64,000 nucleotides of DNA, taken from contig NZ_CP013378.1 in assembly GCF_001718415.1 (NCBI RefSeq), forward strand, positions 1,178,001-1,242,000. Direction: 5' to 3'. A program made the position numbers and the translations under genes. This document shows, in pieces, positions 1-8,874 of this stretch; position 1 is the stretch's first letter; each line of letters begins with the position of its first letter. Below the pieces are notes generated by a model, which saw only the letters and a list, made by a program, of their open reading frames with translations, did no database searches and was not told the origin of the DNA. The DNA is from Burkholderia pseudomultivorans (lineage in GTDB: Bacteria; Pseudomonadota; Gammaproteobacteria; Burkholderiales; Burkholderiaceae).

Positions 1-860
1 TGGATCATCGGCAGCTTGCCGGCGAGCAGGATCGCGTTGCCCGTCTTCGGATCCGTGTTGACTGCGTTCGGCCATGCATGGTGGAACGTGTTCTGCACGA
101 TCAGGTCGTTCGCGGGTGCACCGGCCGCGATGCCGTCGAAATCGTCGGGGTAGCGCTGCGCTTCCATCAGCGCCTCGCGGCCGCCGTCCGAGCAGCCGTC
201 GAAATACGCGTAGCGCGCCGGTCGCGCATAGAAGCGGTTGATGATCGCCTTGGCCACCTGCGCGGTCGCATGCTCGGCGCGATACGCAAAGTCGAGCTTC
301 GCGGTCGGAGCGAGCGCCCACGAACCGTCGTTGCCGCCTTCGTGGCCCATGTCGGTCGCGGCCATCGCGATCGTGCCGTTGGTCACCGGCACGCAGGTCG
401 ACGCCATCGGCGCATTGACCGACAGGTTGCCGCACAATCCGCCGCAGCCGGTCTGCAGATAGCGCTGCGTCCAGCCCTGCGTCGGCAGCTGCAGTTCGAA
501 CAGCGACGCGCCGGGGCCGATCGTGCCTTTCACGTCGCAGACGGGGGCAGGCAGCGTGTTGTTGCCGACGACGGTGCCGGCCGGCAGCAGCGTCGCCGAG
601 GTGATCGTGACGGCGCCGTCGGTCACGCCGCTCAAGTCGAGCGCCGCGACCGCCTGGCACGACATCGCCGGCATCACGGCCGGCAGATTCGCGAGGCCGC
701 CGGCGCTGCTCGCCGCGATGGCGGCGCCCGGCCAGCCGGTCATCGCCGCGCACAGCCACACCACGCCGGCCGCCAGCAGGCGAGCCAGCCTGTTGCGTCC
801 GCTATCTGCCGCGCGATGCGCCGCGCGCAGCATCCACCCTGCCCTGCAGTTCGTCTGCAT
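1..860 (-). CDS. Tannase/feruloyl esterase family protein, secreted (C-terminus cut by window edge)
   Basis: Only the first 286 or so codons are present; the gene runs off the left edge. A basic N-terminus followed by a hydrophobic stretch ending near residue 50 looks like a signal peptide. The nucleophile motif G-C-S-D-G-G has its serine at about residue 224. It is followed by a D-F-D-G-I-A-A-G-A-P-A block typical of the tannase/feruloyl esterase family, in which a cysteine next to the serine forms a conserved disulfide. ATG at 858-860 has AGGAG eight bases upstream. The family hydrolyses galloyl or feruloyl esters outside the cytoplasm, which fits the gallate operon just upstream. The exact substrate (tannin, chlorogenate, feruloyl esters) cannot be read from sequence. 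Confidence 0.85.
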   Translation of the reverse strand, partial: MQTNCRAGWMLRAAHRAADSGRNRLARLLAAGVVWLCAAMTGWPGAAIAASSAGGLANLPAVMPAMSCQAVAALDLSGVTDGAVTITSATLLPAGTVVGNNTLPAPVCDVKGTIGPGASLFELQLPTQGWTQRYLQTGCGGLCGNLSVNAPMASTCVPVTNGTIAMAATDMGHEGGNDGSWALAPTAKLDFAYRAEHATAQVAKAIINRFYARPARYAYFDGCSDGGREALMEAQRYPDDFDGIAAGAPANDLIVQNTFHHAWPNAVNTDPKTGNAILLAGKLPMI

Positions 861-1076
861 GACTGTCTCCTGTCGTTCTGATTGGCGGGCCGCGCTTCGG
901 CGAAGCGTTCCGGCCCGGTGAGAGGGTTCGTCCATCCTCGAACGAAGCAGGCCGAAACCGGCTTCGCTCGTTTATCAGCATAGCTAAATCACTTGCTCGA
1001 CCGCGTTGCGAAGAATCCGCAATGCCATCTGATCTGTTTATCGCTTCGAACCGGCTGCGGCGTGCGGCATCTGCGC

Positions 1077-1799
1077 TCAGGCCGGCTCCATCCCGTGCTC
1101 GCGCTTCACGGTCGCGGCCTGCGGCGACGCGAGATACGCGAGAAACCGCGCCGCGGCCGCGCGGTCGCGCGCCGAGTCGCACACCGCCGCCGCAAATACC
1201 GTCATCGCCTGGATCGCATCCGGCAACGCGCCGACGACTGCGACGCCCGGCACATGCATCAGCTCGCTCAACTGCTGGAAGCCCAGGTCGACCTCGCCGG
1301 ACGCGATCAGCATGCCGACCGGCACGCCCGGCGGCGCCTGCACGATGCGCGGCGCAAGCGCATCCGTCAGCCCCCAGCGCGCGAACAGCCGATTCAGGTG
1401 AACACCGCTCGGGCCCGTCGAAAAGCCGATCCGGCGCGCGCGCAGCACCGCGTCGCGCACGGCCGCTTCGGTGTCGATATCGGGCCGCTCGGCGCCGGCC
1501 GCAACGGCGACCGCGATACCCGAGCGCGCGACCTCGACGCGGCTGTCCGCCACGACGCGACCGTCCGCCGCGAGCCGTGCGATCGCGTCGGACGCGAGCA
1601 CGACGAAATCGAACGGCTCGCCGGCCTGCACGCGCTTCGCCGCATCGACGCCGCCGACCGACGTGACCGCCACGCGGCAGCCCGTGTCCTCTGCATACGC
1701 GGCCGCCAGCCGCACGAGCAGCGGCCGCGTCGCCATCGACGAAATGCCGGTGACGGCGACGTCCGTGCGCACAGCCTGCTCCATCGTCGGCGTCCCCAT
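1077..1799 (-). CDS. ModA-like (PBP2) substrate-binding-domain protein without signal peptide
   Basis: This 240-residue protein has the fold signature of molybdate/sulfate-type binding proteins: an early V-T-G-I-S-S-M segment, then F-D-F-V-V-L-A-S-D, G-F-S-T-G-P-S-G and G-E-V-D-L-G-F-Q-Q-L-S-E-L. It has no signal peptide and no permease or ATPase beside it, so it is unlikely to work in a classical ABC importer. Its ATG overlaps the stop of the aldolase gene (ATGA), so it is translationally coupled as the last gene of the gallate operon. A cytoplasmic ligand-binding or catabolic helper role is only inference. The family call is fairly secure; the function is unknown. Confidence 0.75.
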   Translation of the reverse strand: MGTPTMEQAVRTDVAVTGISSMATRPLLVRLAAAYAEDTGCRVAVTSVGGVDAAKRVQAGEPFDFVVLASDAIARLAADGRVVADSRVEVARSGIAVAVAAGAERPDIDTEAAVRDAVLRARRIGFSTGPSGVHLNRLFARWGLTDALAPRIVQAPPGVPVGMLIASGEVDLGFQQLSELMHVPGVAVVGALPDAIQAMTVFAAAVCDSARDRAAAARFLAYLASPQAATVKREHGMEPA

Positions 1800-2482
1800 C
1801 AGTCGATATAGCGCAGGCCGGCCTGACGCAACGGCTCGCGCATGTCGTACATGTCGAGGCCGAGCACGCCCGAGGCGAGCTTCGCGCGTTTCGCCGCTTC
1901 GTTCGTCTCGCGCGCGACGGCTTTCTCGAGCACCGCGGCGGCATTCGCGGCCGGCACTACGACCACGCCGTCGTCGTCGGCGACGATCACGTCGCCGGGA
2001 TGCACGAGCGCGCCCGCGCAGACCACCGGCACGTTCACCGAGCCGAGCGTCGCCTTGATCGTCCCCTTCGCCGAAATCGCCTTGCTCCAGACCGGAAACT
2101 GCATCGCCTCGAGCACCGCGACGTCGCGCACGCCCGCGTCGATGATCAGCCCCTGCGCGCCGCGCGCCTTGAAGCTCGTCGCGAGCAGGTCGCCGAAGTA
2201 ACCGTCGGTGCAGTCCGCGGTAATCGCCGCGACGACGACGTCGCCCGGCTGAATCTGTTCTGCCGCGACATGCATCATCCAGTTGTCGCCCGGATGCAGC
2301 AGCACCGTGACGGCCGTGCCGGACGCCAGCGCGCGCGGATAGATCGGCCGCATGTACGGCTTCATCAGGCCGGTGCGACCCATCGCCTCGTGCACCGTCG
2401 CCGAGCCGAGCGCACCGAGCCGTGCCGCGACATCGCGGTCCGCGCGGTGGATCGTGCGGTAAACCACGCCGAGTTCAGTCAT
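1799..2482 (-). CDS. ligK: 4-carboxy-4-hydroxy-2-oxoadipate aldolase / oxaloacetate decarboxylase
   Basis: This 227-residue RraA-like class II aldolase splits 4-carboxy-4-hydroxy-2-oxoadipate into pyruvate and oxaloacetate, the last step of gallate and protocatechuate 4,5-cleavage. It can also decarboxylate oxaloacetate. The G-D-N-W-M-M-H segment and the D-A-G-V-R-D motif, which carries the metal/substrate Arg-Asp pair of the HMG/CHA aldolases, are both visible. The length matches the family. The start is ATG at 2480-2482, three bases from the stop of the hydratase gene, and the 3' end overlaps the next start. It is also called galC or proA in other genera. Confidence 0.93.
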   Translation of the reverse strand: MTELGVVYRTIHRADRDVAARLGALGSATVHEAMGRTGLMKPYMRPIYPRALASGTAVTVLLHPGDNWMMHVAAEQIQPGDVVVAAITADCTDGYFGDLLATSFKARGAQGLIIDAGVRDVAVLEAMQFPVWSKAISAKGTIKATLGSVNVPVVCAGALVHPGDVIVADDDGVVVVPAANAAAVLEKAVARETNEAAKRAKLASGVLGLDMYDMREPLRQAGLRYID

Positions 2483-2484
2483 GA

Positions 2485-3510
2485 TCAAAGCCCCTTCGCT
2501 TTCAGTTGCGCATCCAGGCGCGGATACACGCGCCGCGCATTGCCTTCGTAAATCCTGTAGCGCGCCTCGGCGTCGAGCGACGACGCCTCGATATAGCGCT
2601 TCGTATCGTCGTAGTAGTGGCCGGTTTCGGGATCGATCCCGCGCACCGCGCCGATCATCTCGCTCGCGAACAGGATGTTGTCGACCGGAATCACGCCGGT
2701 CAGCAGGTCGATACCGGGCTGGTGATAGACGCAGGTATCGAAGAACACGTTGTTCAGCAGATGGTCTTTCAGCAGCGGCTTCTTCAGCTCCTGCGCGAGC
2801 CCGCGGAACCGCCCCCAGTGATACGGCACTGCGCCGCCGCCGTGCGGAATCACGAAGCGCAGCGTCGGGAAATCGGCGAACAGGTCGGAAGTCAGGCACT
2901 GCATGAACGCGGTCGTGTCCGCGTTCAGGTAGTGCGCGCCGGTCGTATGGAAGCACGCGTTGCAGCTCGTGCTCACATGGATCATCGCGGGGATGTCGTA
3001 CTCGACCATCTTCTCGTAGATCGGATACCAGTAGCGGTCCGACAGCGGCGGGCTGGTCCAGTGGCCGCCCGACGGATCGGGATTCAGGTTGATCGCGACG
3101 TTGCCGTATTCCTCGACGCAGCGCACCAGTTCCGGAATGCAGGTCGACGTATCGACGCCGGGGCTTTGCGGCAGCATCGCGGCCGGTACGAAGTGATCGG
3201 GGAACAGCCGGTGCACGCGATGGCACAGCTCGTTGCAGACGGCCGCCCAGGTGCTCGATACCGCAAAGTCGCCGATGTGGTGCGCCATGAAGCTCGCGCG
3301 CGGGCTGAAGATCGTCAGGTCGAGGCCGCGTTCGCGCATCAGCCGCAACTGGTTCAGCTCGATCGATTCGCGCAGCTCGTCGTCGCCGATATTCAGCTCC
3401 GCGACTTTCGGCTGTTCCGACGGGCTGCCGATGCTCGCGATCTGGCGGTTGCGCCATGCTTCCAGCGCCTTCGGCGCGGTCGTGTAGTGGCCGTGGATAT
3501 CGATGATCAT
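2485..3510 (-). CDS. ligJ: 4-oxalomesaconate hydratase, amidohydrolase-superfamily (LigJ type)
   Basis: The enzyme hydrates 4-oxalomesaconate to 4-carboxy-4-hydroxy-2-oxoadipate. With the start at 3510 it is 341 residues. The expected zinc ligands fall at His6, His8, His178 and Glu284, the positions I recall for characterised LigJ, and an I-P-H-G-G-G loop lies near 222-227. An in-frame GTG two codons upstream is rejected because AGGAG sits five bases before the ATG at 3508-3510 but only one base before the GTG. Pseudomonas gallate pathways use an unrelated PIG-L-type hydratase (GalB), so this operon uses the sphingomonad-type enzyme instead. Confidence 0.93.
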   Translation of the reverse strand: MIIDIHGHYTTAPKALEAWRNRQIASIGSPSEQPKVAELNIGDDELRESIELNQLRLMRERGLDLTIFSPRASFMAHHIGDFAVSSTWAAVCNELCHRVHRLFPDHFVPAAMLPQSPGVDTSTCIPELVRCVEEYGNVAINLNPDPSGGHWTSPPLSDRYWYPIYEKMVEYDIPAMIHVSTSCNACFHTTGAHYLNADTTAFMQCLTSDLFADFPTLRFVIPHGGGAVPYHWGRFRGLAQELKKPLLKDHLLNNVFFDTCVYHQPGIDLLTGVIPVDNILFASEMIGAVRGIDPETGHYYDDTKRYIEASSLDAEARYRIYEGNARRVYPRLDAQLKAKGL

Positions 3511-3589
3511 TGACACTCCTGCAATTGATGACTTGTCCGGCCGCTCACCGAATGCCGCGCCGCGCGGGCTTGCCGCCCGCGCACCGCGG

Positions 3590-4942
3590 TCAGTGCGCCG
3601 GGTTTTCCAGTTTCTGCGGTTCGATCGCGCCTGCGCGCTGCGTCGTCATGATCGCGATCGCGGCCAGCGTCGCCGGCACCGCGAGCATCGACAGGATCGC
3701 GTCGAACTTCCATCCAATCCCGAGCAGCGCGCCGCCGATCGCCGAGCCGAAGATGCTGCCGAAGCGGCCCATCCCCAGCATCCAGCTCACGCCGGTGGCC
3801 CGCGCAACGGTCGGGTAGCGGCCCGGCGCATACGCGTTCAGCCCGGTCTGCGCGCCGCTCATGCAGAAGCCGGCCGCGAACACCAGCAGCGCGAGCGACG
3901 ACGACAGTGCACCGGCCCATGCGAGCAGCGCCACGCACAGCCCGCCGCCGAGATACGCGACGCCGATCACCGGCGCGGGCCGCACCTTGTCCATCAGCCA
4001 GCCGACGCCGATCGCGCCGATCGTGCCGCCGATCTGGAACATCGCGGTCACGTTCGCGGCCGTGCTCACGGACAGCCCCGCGTCCTTGATCAGCGTGGGC
4101 AGCCAGCCCGTCAGCAGGTAGATCACGAGCAGCCCCATGAAATACGTGATCCACAGCGACACGGTGACGAACCCGTAGCCTTGCGAGAACAGCACGCCGA
4201 TCGGCTTGCGCGTCGGCAGCGGCGGCTCGTTCGACACGAACGTCTCGTCGCCGCTGAACTGCCCGCCGCACACGCGGTTCAGCAGCGCGCCGATCCGTTG
4301 CGACGGCGCGCCGCGCACCGCCAGCAGCCGCGCCGACTCGGGCAGCAGCCAGAGCTGCAGCGGAATCAGCAGCAGCGGCAGCGCGCCGCCGAACAACAGC
4401 ACCGCACGCCAGCCGTGCACGGGAATCAGCCAGCCGGCGACGAAGCCGATCAACGCCGAGCCGAGGTTGAAGCCCGTGAACATCAACGTGATCATCAGCG
4501 CGCGCATCCGCTGCGGCGCGTATTCCGACAGCAGCGTCGTCGTGTTCGGCATCGCCGCGCCGAGACCGATGCCGGTCAGCAGCCGCAGCACCGCCATCTC
4601 GACCGGCGAGCCCGCATGCGCGGTCGCGATCGTGAAGAGGCCGAACAGGAACACCGACGCGATCAGCACGCGCTTGCGGCCGAACCGGTCCGCGCTCGGG
4701 CCGGCCACCAGCGCGCCGATCACGAGGCCGATCGGCGCCGCGCTCATCACCAGGCCGAACTCCGGCCGCGAGATCGCCCAGTCGCGTATCACCGACGGCG
4801 CGACGAAGCCCATGATCGCGACGTCCATCCCGTCGGCGATCACGACGAGGCAGCACAGCACGACCAGCAGCCACTGGTAGCGCGACACCGGCCGGTCGTC
4901 GATGAACGACTTGATGTCGACTGTCTTTCCACTTGCCATCAT
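3590..4942 (-). CDS. MFS aromatic acid:H+ symporter, probable gallate/protocatechuate importer
   Basis: This 450-residue inner-membrane protein has about twelve hydrophobic segments. The motif G-P-S-A-D-R-F-G-R-K-R between TM2 and TM3 and a D-G-M-D-V-A-I-M-G-F in TM1 are typical of the AAHS family (PcaK, BenK, GalT). Position between gallate dioxygenase and the hydratase indicates uptake of gallate or a close analogue. Two adjacent ATG codons (4942 and 4939) follow an AGGAG; either could be used, the second at better spacing. Substrate is inferred from context. Confidence 0.88.
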   Translation of the reverse strand: MMASGKTVDIKSFIDDRPVSRYQWLLVVLCCLVVIADGMDVAIMGFVAPSVIRDWAISRPEFGLVMSAAPIGLVIGALVAGPSADRFGRKRVLIASVFLFGLFTIATAHAGSPVEMAVLRLLTGIGLGAAMPNTTTLLSEYAPQRMRALMITLMFTGFNLGSALIGFVAGWLIPVHGWRAVLLFGGALPLLLIPLQLWLLPESARLLAVRGAPSQRIGALLNRVCGGQFSGDETFVSNEPPLPTRKPIGVLFSQGYGFVTVSLWITYFMGLLVIYLLTGWLPTLIKDAGLSVSTAANVTAMFQIGGTIGAIGVGWLMDKVRPAPVIGVAYLGGGLCVALLAWAGALSSSLALLVFAAGFCMSGAQTGLNAYAPGRYPTVARATGVSWMLGMGRFGSIFGSAIGGALLGIGWKFDAILSMLAVPATLAAIAIMTTQRAGAIEPQKLENPAH

Positions 4943-5066
4943 GTTTCTCCTGTCTCCTTGACGGCGAATCTTCCTTTTCGCTTCGATTCGCAGTCCTGTT
5001 CATGAGGTTCGGTACGTTGCCGAACCGGTCGATGCGGGCGCGCGCTTGCCGCGCCCGCGCGTCCCG

Positions 5067-6371
5067 CTATGCGCCGTCCTTGCGGCCCGCGTCGTCCCAG
5101 CCGAGCGGCCCTGCGCTCTTTCCCGCGACCGAATACAGCGCGCCGGGCGCATTGCGCGTGCGCTGGAAATCCTCGAGCGATTCGCCGCGCATCGCCGCGT
5201 AGATGTGCAGGTTCGAGACGCCCGTCACCGCGCCGAGCTTTTCGAGCAGGAAGAAGATCACGCCGTAGCGCAGCAGGCCCGGCCAGTCGCGGCGGCGAAT
5301 CAGGTCGCGCTCCTCGTCGCTGAGTCCGGCCGCCTCGAAGCTCGCTTCGGGTTCGGCCAGGAATTGCGCGCGATGCGCGGGTTCGATCATCCGGTGCAGG
5401 TAGTCGTTGATCCGGTAAGCGCCGACCGCCCGCGCGATCGTAAACGGATAGGTGCCGGGCAGTTCTTCGACGCCGGCGAGTTCGGCGGCCAGCCGCTGCC
5501 GGTGGCGTTCGGCCGCGACCGCATCGACCTCGGTGTCCGCGCTTTCGTAGATGGCCGTCGCGATGCCCGTCATCGACGGCAGGTAGTAGCTGCGGTGCCG
5601 GCAGACGACGCCGGCCGGCAACGCGCCGCGCATCGTGAGCCACATGACGACCTCGGCGCCCTCGAAGCCGCCGAGCGTCGCATATTCGCCGAGCGTCATG
5701 CCGGCCAGGCGCTCGGGGTCGCGCTCGAACAGGTCGAGGAAGCGCGCGTCCCATTCCGGGTTGTTGAAGCCCGAGCGTTCGCCGTGCACCTGGTGCGACA
5801 GCCCGCCGGTCGCGACGATCGCGACGCGCAGGTCCTCCGGATAGCTTTCGATCGCGCGGCGCAGCGCCTGTCCGAGCCGGTAGAAGCGGCGCGCGGACGG
5901 CACCGGCAGCTGCAGCACGCCCATCTGCAGCGGCACGAGCCGCACCGGCCAGTCGGGACGATGCGGGCACAGCACCGACAGCGGCGAGAAACAGCCGTGG
6001 TCGAGCGGCTTGTTCTGGAAGAACGACATGTCGAATTCGTCGGCCATCAGCGACTGGCCGATATGCGCGGCGAACGCGGGATCACCGGCGATCGGCGGCA
6101 GGTCGCGCGCGCCGCCGCCCTCGTCGGCCGGATGCCATTGCGGCCCGACGCCGAGCGCGAACGCCGAGTAGTGATCGAAGAAGAACGACGTCACGTGGTC
6201 GTTGTAGATGAACAGCAGCACGTCGGGGCGCTGTTCGTCCAGCCACGCGGCCAGCGGCGCGAAGTTCTCGAAGATCGGCGCCCAGACCGGATCGTCGCGC
6301 TTGTTCTTGTCGAACGCGAACCCGATCGTGGGCGTGTGGGAGGCCGCAGTGCCCCCGATGATCCGTGCCAT
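5067..6371 (-). CDS. galA: Gallate dioxygenase (type II extradiol, fused LigB-LigA architecture)
   Basis: The enzyme opens the ring of gallate to 4-oxalomesaconate using Fe(II) and O2. It is a 434-residue single chain. The N-terminal LigB-like catalytic part has His12 and His59 as iron ligands, a G-G-L-S-H-Q-V-H-G segment with catalytic His193, and Glu240 in G-A-E-V-V-M-W as the third iron ligand. The C-terminal part, about residues 295-410, is LigA-like (R-D-W-P-G-L-L-R-Y-G-V). These positions match the DesB/GalA group within a residue or so. ATG at 6369-6371 has AGGAG eight bases upstream. Protocatechuate 4,5-dioxygenases normally have two separate chains, which favours gallate. Confidence 0.92.
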   Translation of the reverse strand: MARIIGGTAASHTPTIGFAFDKNKRDDPVWAPIFENFAPLAAWLDEQRPDVLLFIYNDHVTSFFFDHYSAFALGVGPQWHPADEGGGARDLPPIAGDPAFAAHIGQSLMADEFDMSFFQNKPLDHGCFSPLSVLCPHRPDWPVRLVPLQMGVLQLPVPSARRFYRLGQALRRAIESYPEDLRVAIVATGGLSHQVHGERSGFNNPEWDARFLDLFERDPERLAGMTLGEYATLGGFEGAEVVMWLTMRGALPAGVVCRHRSYYLPSMTGIATAIYESADTEVDAVAAERHRQRLAAELAGVEELPGTYPFTIARAVGAYRINDYLHRMIEPAHRAQFLAEPEASFEAAGLSDEERDLIRRRDWPGLLRYGVIFFLLEKLGAVTGVSNLHIYAAMRGESLEDFQRTRNAPGALYSVAGKSAGPLGWDDAGRKDGA

Positions 6372-6459
6372 GCCTGTTGCTCCTTCGCGATGCTCGAATG
6401 CGGACCGGCCGGTTCGCCGGTCCGCGACAGATTGAATACGTGGGTGCCGCGCCCGCCGC

Positions 6460-6996
6460 CTATGCGCGGCCGGGCGGCTGCGGCGCCAGGCTGCGCTTGA
6501 CCACCAGCGCGAGCGGCACCGCAAAGACGAAATGCGACATGAACCCGCCGATGATCACGTTCGGGTCGAAGTAATTCGGGTGATTGCTCGACGCGATCAT
6601 GATCAGCACGTGCATCACGATCCAGGCGACGATCGCGAAGAACAGCGCGACGAAGGTCGCTTCATAGCCGCGCCGGCGAAACCACGGCCAGATCGCCGCA
6701 AACACGACGCCCCAGCCCATCGCGAACGCGAAGTGGATCGCCGTGCCGATGAAGTATGCCGCGATGCCGAGCGCGTCCTGCGCGGCCTTGCCGAACACCA
6801 GCCCGGTCGCATTGCGCGGGATGCCCGCCAGCGGCATCAGATGCTGCGCACCGACCCACACGAGCGCCTCGTAGACCCAGATCAGCACCGCGCCCGTCAG
6901 TCCGCCGCGCACGCCCGCGCGAATCGTGTCCGCCCATGCGCGGCGATCCGCCGCGTCACGCTGCCCGTCGATGCCCATCGTATGCTGTCGTGCCAT
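6460..6996 (-). CDS. Four-helix integral membrane protein of unknown function, first gene of the gallate operon
   Basis: The 178-residue protein has a charged N-terminus of about 27 residues, then four predicted membrane segments separated by short loops, and a basic C-terminus. It resembles YagU/DUF1440-like membrane proteins in general layout, but I do not recognise it firmly. It lies 88 bp upstream of the dioxygenase on the same strand, so it is probably co-transcribed and the promoter lies beyond it. The conserved-looking F-D-P-N-V-I-I-G-G-F-M-S-H-F stretch near residues 142-155 could be a functional site. No function is claimed. Confidence 0.7.
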   Translation of the reverse strand: MARQHTMGIDGQRDAADRRAWADTIRAGVRGGLTGAVLIWVYEALVWVGAQHLMPLAGIPRNATGLVFGKAAQDALGIAAYFIGTAIHFAFAMGWGVVFAAIWPWFRRRGYEATFVALFFAIVAWIVMHVLIMIASSNHPNYFDPNVIIGGFMSHFVFAVPLALVVKRSLAPQPPGRA

Positions 6997-7463
6997 TGCG
7001 CTGCCTCATTCGTCGGATGGATCGTCTCGCATGGCGAGACGCCCGTTGTGATCGGACAAACAATGAAACAGATGGCGGTCCGATGCGCCGTTCAGCTCGC
7101 CGATGCGGCTGTCGGACTCGAAATTACGCATTCGGCGGCACGGTCAAAAAGTCAGTGTAAACCCTTATATTTCGTCGAAACGGCATGCCCGAACGGGCTT
7201 TCCGGGACGAAGCGCGTGTCGGTCCATTGCGCGGGAAGCCCGTCCGGCACGGCTGTCGCGGCCGACCTCGCCCAGCTTCCCCGACCCCGTCGCAATTCCG
7301 CACGATTCACAATCGATAAACAAAACAGATAGGCCGATAAGCACGACGCAAGCTCCGGCGCCGCCGTTCCGGTAAAGTCGATCGTCATCTGCCGGCGCCG
7401 GCGGGCATCGCGTGAAAGGGTGCCGCGACCGCCGTCGCCGCTGCAATGCGAGCCGCCCGATAC
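6997..7463. promoter_or_regulatory. Divergent control region between gallate operon and LysR gene, with a leader hairpin
   Basis: No gene is seen in these 467 bases. They must hold the promoters of the minus-strand gallate operon and of the plus-strand LysR gene. A perfect 8-bp inverted repeat, CGTCTCGC at 7023-7030 and its complement at 7034-7041 around ATG, lies about 27 bases upstream of the first operon start. It would fold in the mRNA leader or act as an operator. The stretch 7080-7330 includes short AT-rich patches (around 7158-7172 and 7305-7335) suitable for promoters. No LysR box could be fixed with confidence. Confidence 0.5.
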
Positions 7464-8714
7464 ATGGACCACACCGAACTCCCGAATCTCGCATGCCTGC
7501 ACGCGGTGCAGCGCGTCGCCGACACCGGCAGCGTCAGCCGCGCGGCCGCGACGCTGTTTCGCGCGCAGTCGGCCGTCACGCGCGCCGTACAGGAAATCGA
7601 AGCGGCGCTCGGCGAGCCGCTGTTCGAGCGCAAGCCGTCCGGCATGCTCGCGACGCCGGTCGGGCGCGCGGTGCTCAAGCGCGCCGAGCGCGTGTTTGCC
7701 GAGCTCGGCGAACTGGCGAACTGGTGCGCGCTGCGCCAGTCGCGCCGACGCGCGCCGGCCGAAAGCGGGCTGCCTGCCTACCTGCTCAATACGCGGCGGC
7801 TGCAGTTGTTCTCGACGCTCGCGCGGCACCGGCACATGCCGAGCGCCGCGCGCACGCTCGGCGTCACGCAGCCGGCCGTCAGCAGCGCGATCCGGATTCT
7901 CGAAAGCGGCGCGGGCTTCGCGCTGTTCCATCGCCATCCGCGCGGCCTGCTGCTGACCGCCGACGGCGAAACCTTCCTGCTGCACGTGCGCCGCGCGCTG
8001 AACGAACTGCGTCACGTCGCCGACGACGTCGCCGCGCTGCACGGCAGCATCCAGGGCGTCGTGACCGTCGGCGCACTGCCGCTCGGCCGCACGCTGATCC
8101 TGCCGGAAGCCGTCGCGCGCGTGGTCACGCGCTTTCCGAAGGTGCGCGTGATCACCGACGAAAGCGCGTACGAGGCGCTCGTCGCCGGCGTGCGCGCGGG
8201 CGATATCGACTTCATTCTCGGCGCGCTGCGCGCGAACGATCCGGCGAGCGGCCTGGAGAACGAGCGGCTGATGTCCGAGAACCTGGTGGTCCTCGCGCGG
8301 CACGACCATCCGCTCGCGGCCGTGCGCAACCTCAGTCTGCGCAGCCTCGCCGATGCGCAGTGGATCCTGCCGCGCAGCCATGCGCCCGCGCGCGGCCTGT
8401 TCGACGCGCTGTTCAGGCGAACCAAGCTGAAGCCGCCGATGCCGACGGTCGAGACGGCCGACCTCGCGGTGATCCGCGGGCTGCTGCTGCATACCGATAT
8501 GCTGGCGGTGCTGTCCGCGCAGCAGTTGCATTACGAGTGCGAATCGGGGCTGCTCGCGGTGCTCGACGTCCCGATGCGCGAAACGACGCGCGACATCGGC
8601 CTGATCACGCGCAGCGGCAGCCCGCCGTCGCCGGCCGCGCGCGCGCTGATCGACGCGATTCGCCTCGTCGCGACCGAAGTCGCGCGCACGCCCCGCGCGA
8701 CCGCCGCGCAATAA
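7464..8714 (+). CDS. LysR-family regulator with two N-terminal HTH domains, probable gallate-operon regulator
   Basis: This 416-residue protein is longer than a normal LysR protein (about 300) because it carries two LysR-type winged HTH units. One is at about residues 5-65 (V-S-R-A-A-A-T-L-F-R-A-Q-S-A-V-T). The second is at 108-168 (P-S-A-A-R-T-L-G-V-T-Q-P-A-V-S). A GbpR-like effector-binding domain follows from about 190 to 405. It is divergent from the gallate operon and probably regulates it in response to gallate or a pathway intermediate. ATG at 7464 has a weak GAG upstream; an in-frame ATG at 7446 is possible but has no ribosome site. The duplicated HTH is seen directly; the target is inference. 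Confidence 0.88.
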   Translation: MDHTELPNLACLHAVQRVADTGSVSRAAATLFRAQSAVTRAVQEIEAALGEPLFERKPSGMLATPVGRAVLKRAERVFAELGELANWCALRQSRRRAPAESGLPAYLLNTRRLQLFSTLARHRHMPSAARTLGVTQPAVSSAIRILESGAGFALFHRHPRGLLLTADGETFLLHVRRALNELRHVADDVAALHGSIQGVVTVGALPLGRTLILPEAVARVVTRFPKVRVITDESAYEALVAGVRAGDIDFILGALRANDPASGLENERLMSENLVVLARHDHPLAAVRNLSLRSLADAQWILPRSHAPARGLFDALFRRTKLKPPMPTVETADLAVIRGLLLHTDMLAVLSAQQLHYECESGLLAVLDVPMRETTRDIGLITRSGSPPSPAARALIDAIRLVATEVARTPRATAAQ

Positions 8715-8874
8715 GGAAAACGCATGGCGATCGCGCCCGGTTCGCATTGCATGCGACGCAGACGTCCACGGACAATGCGCGATGAAGGGCCGTCGGCCCG
8801 GCATCGGCGCGCCGCACCGGAATAAACGGGTGCGATACCCGCGCAGCGCGCGAGGTTCAGGAAGGAGCACACGC

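Noticed and set aside
1077..1799. The missing oxalomesaconate tautomerase
   Set aside because: The sequence follows the periplasmic-binding-protein type II pattern and not the PrpF-like fold of GalD/LigU.
3503..5005. A 500-codon plus-strand frame opposite the MFS gene
   Set aside because: Composition is Arg/His/Gln-rich and it mirrors the transporter gene; no recognisable motif.
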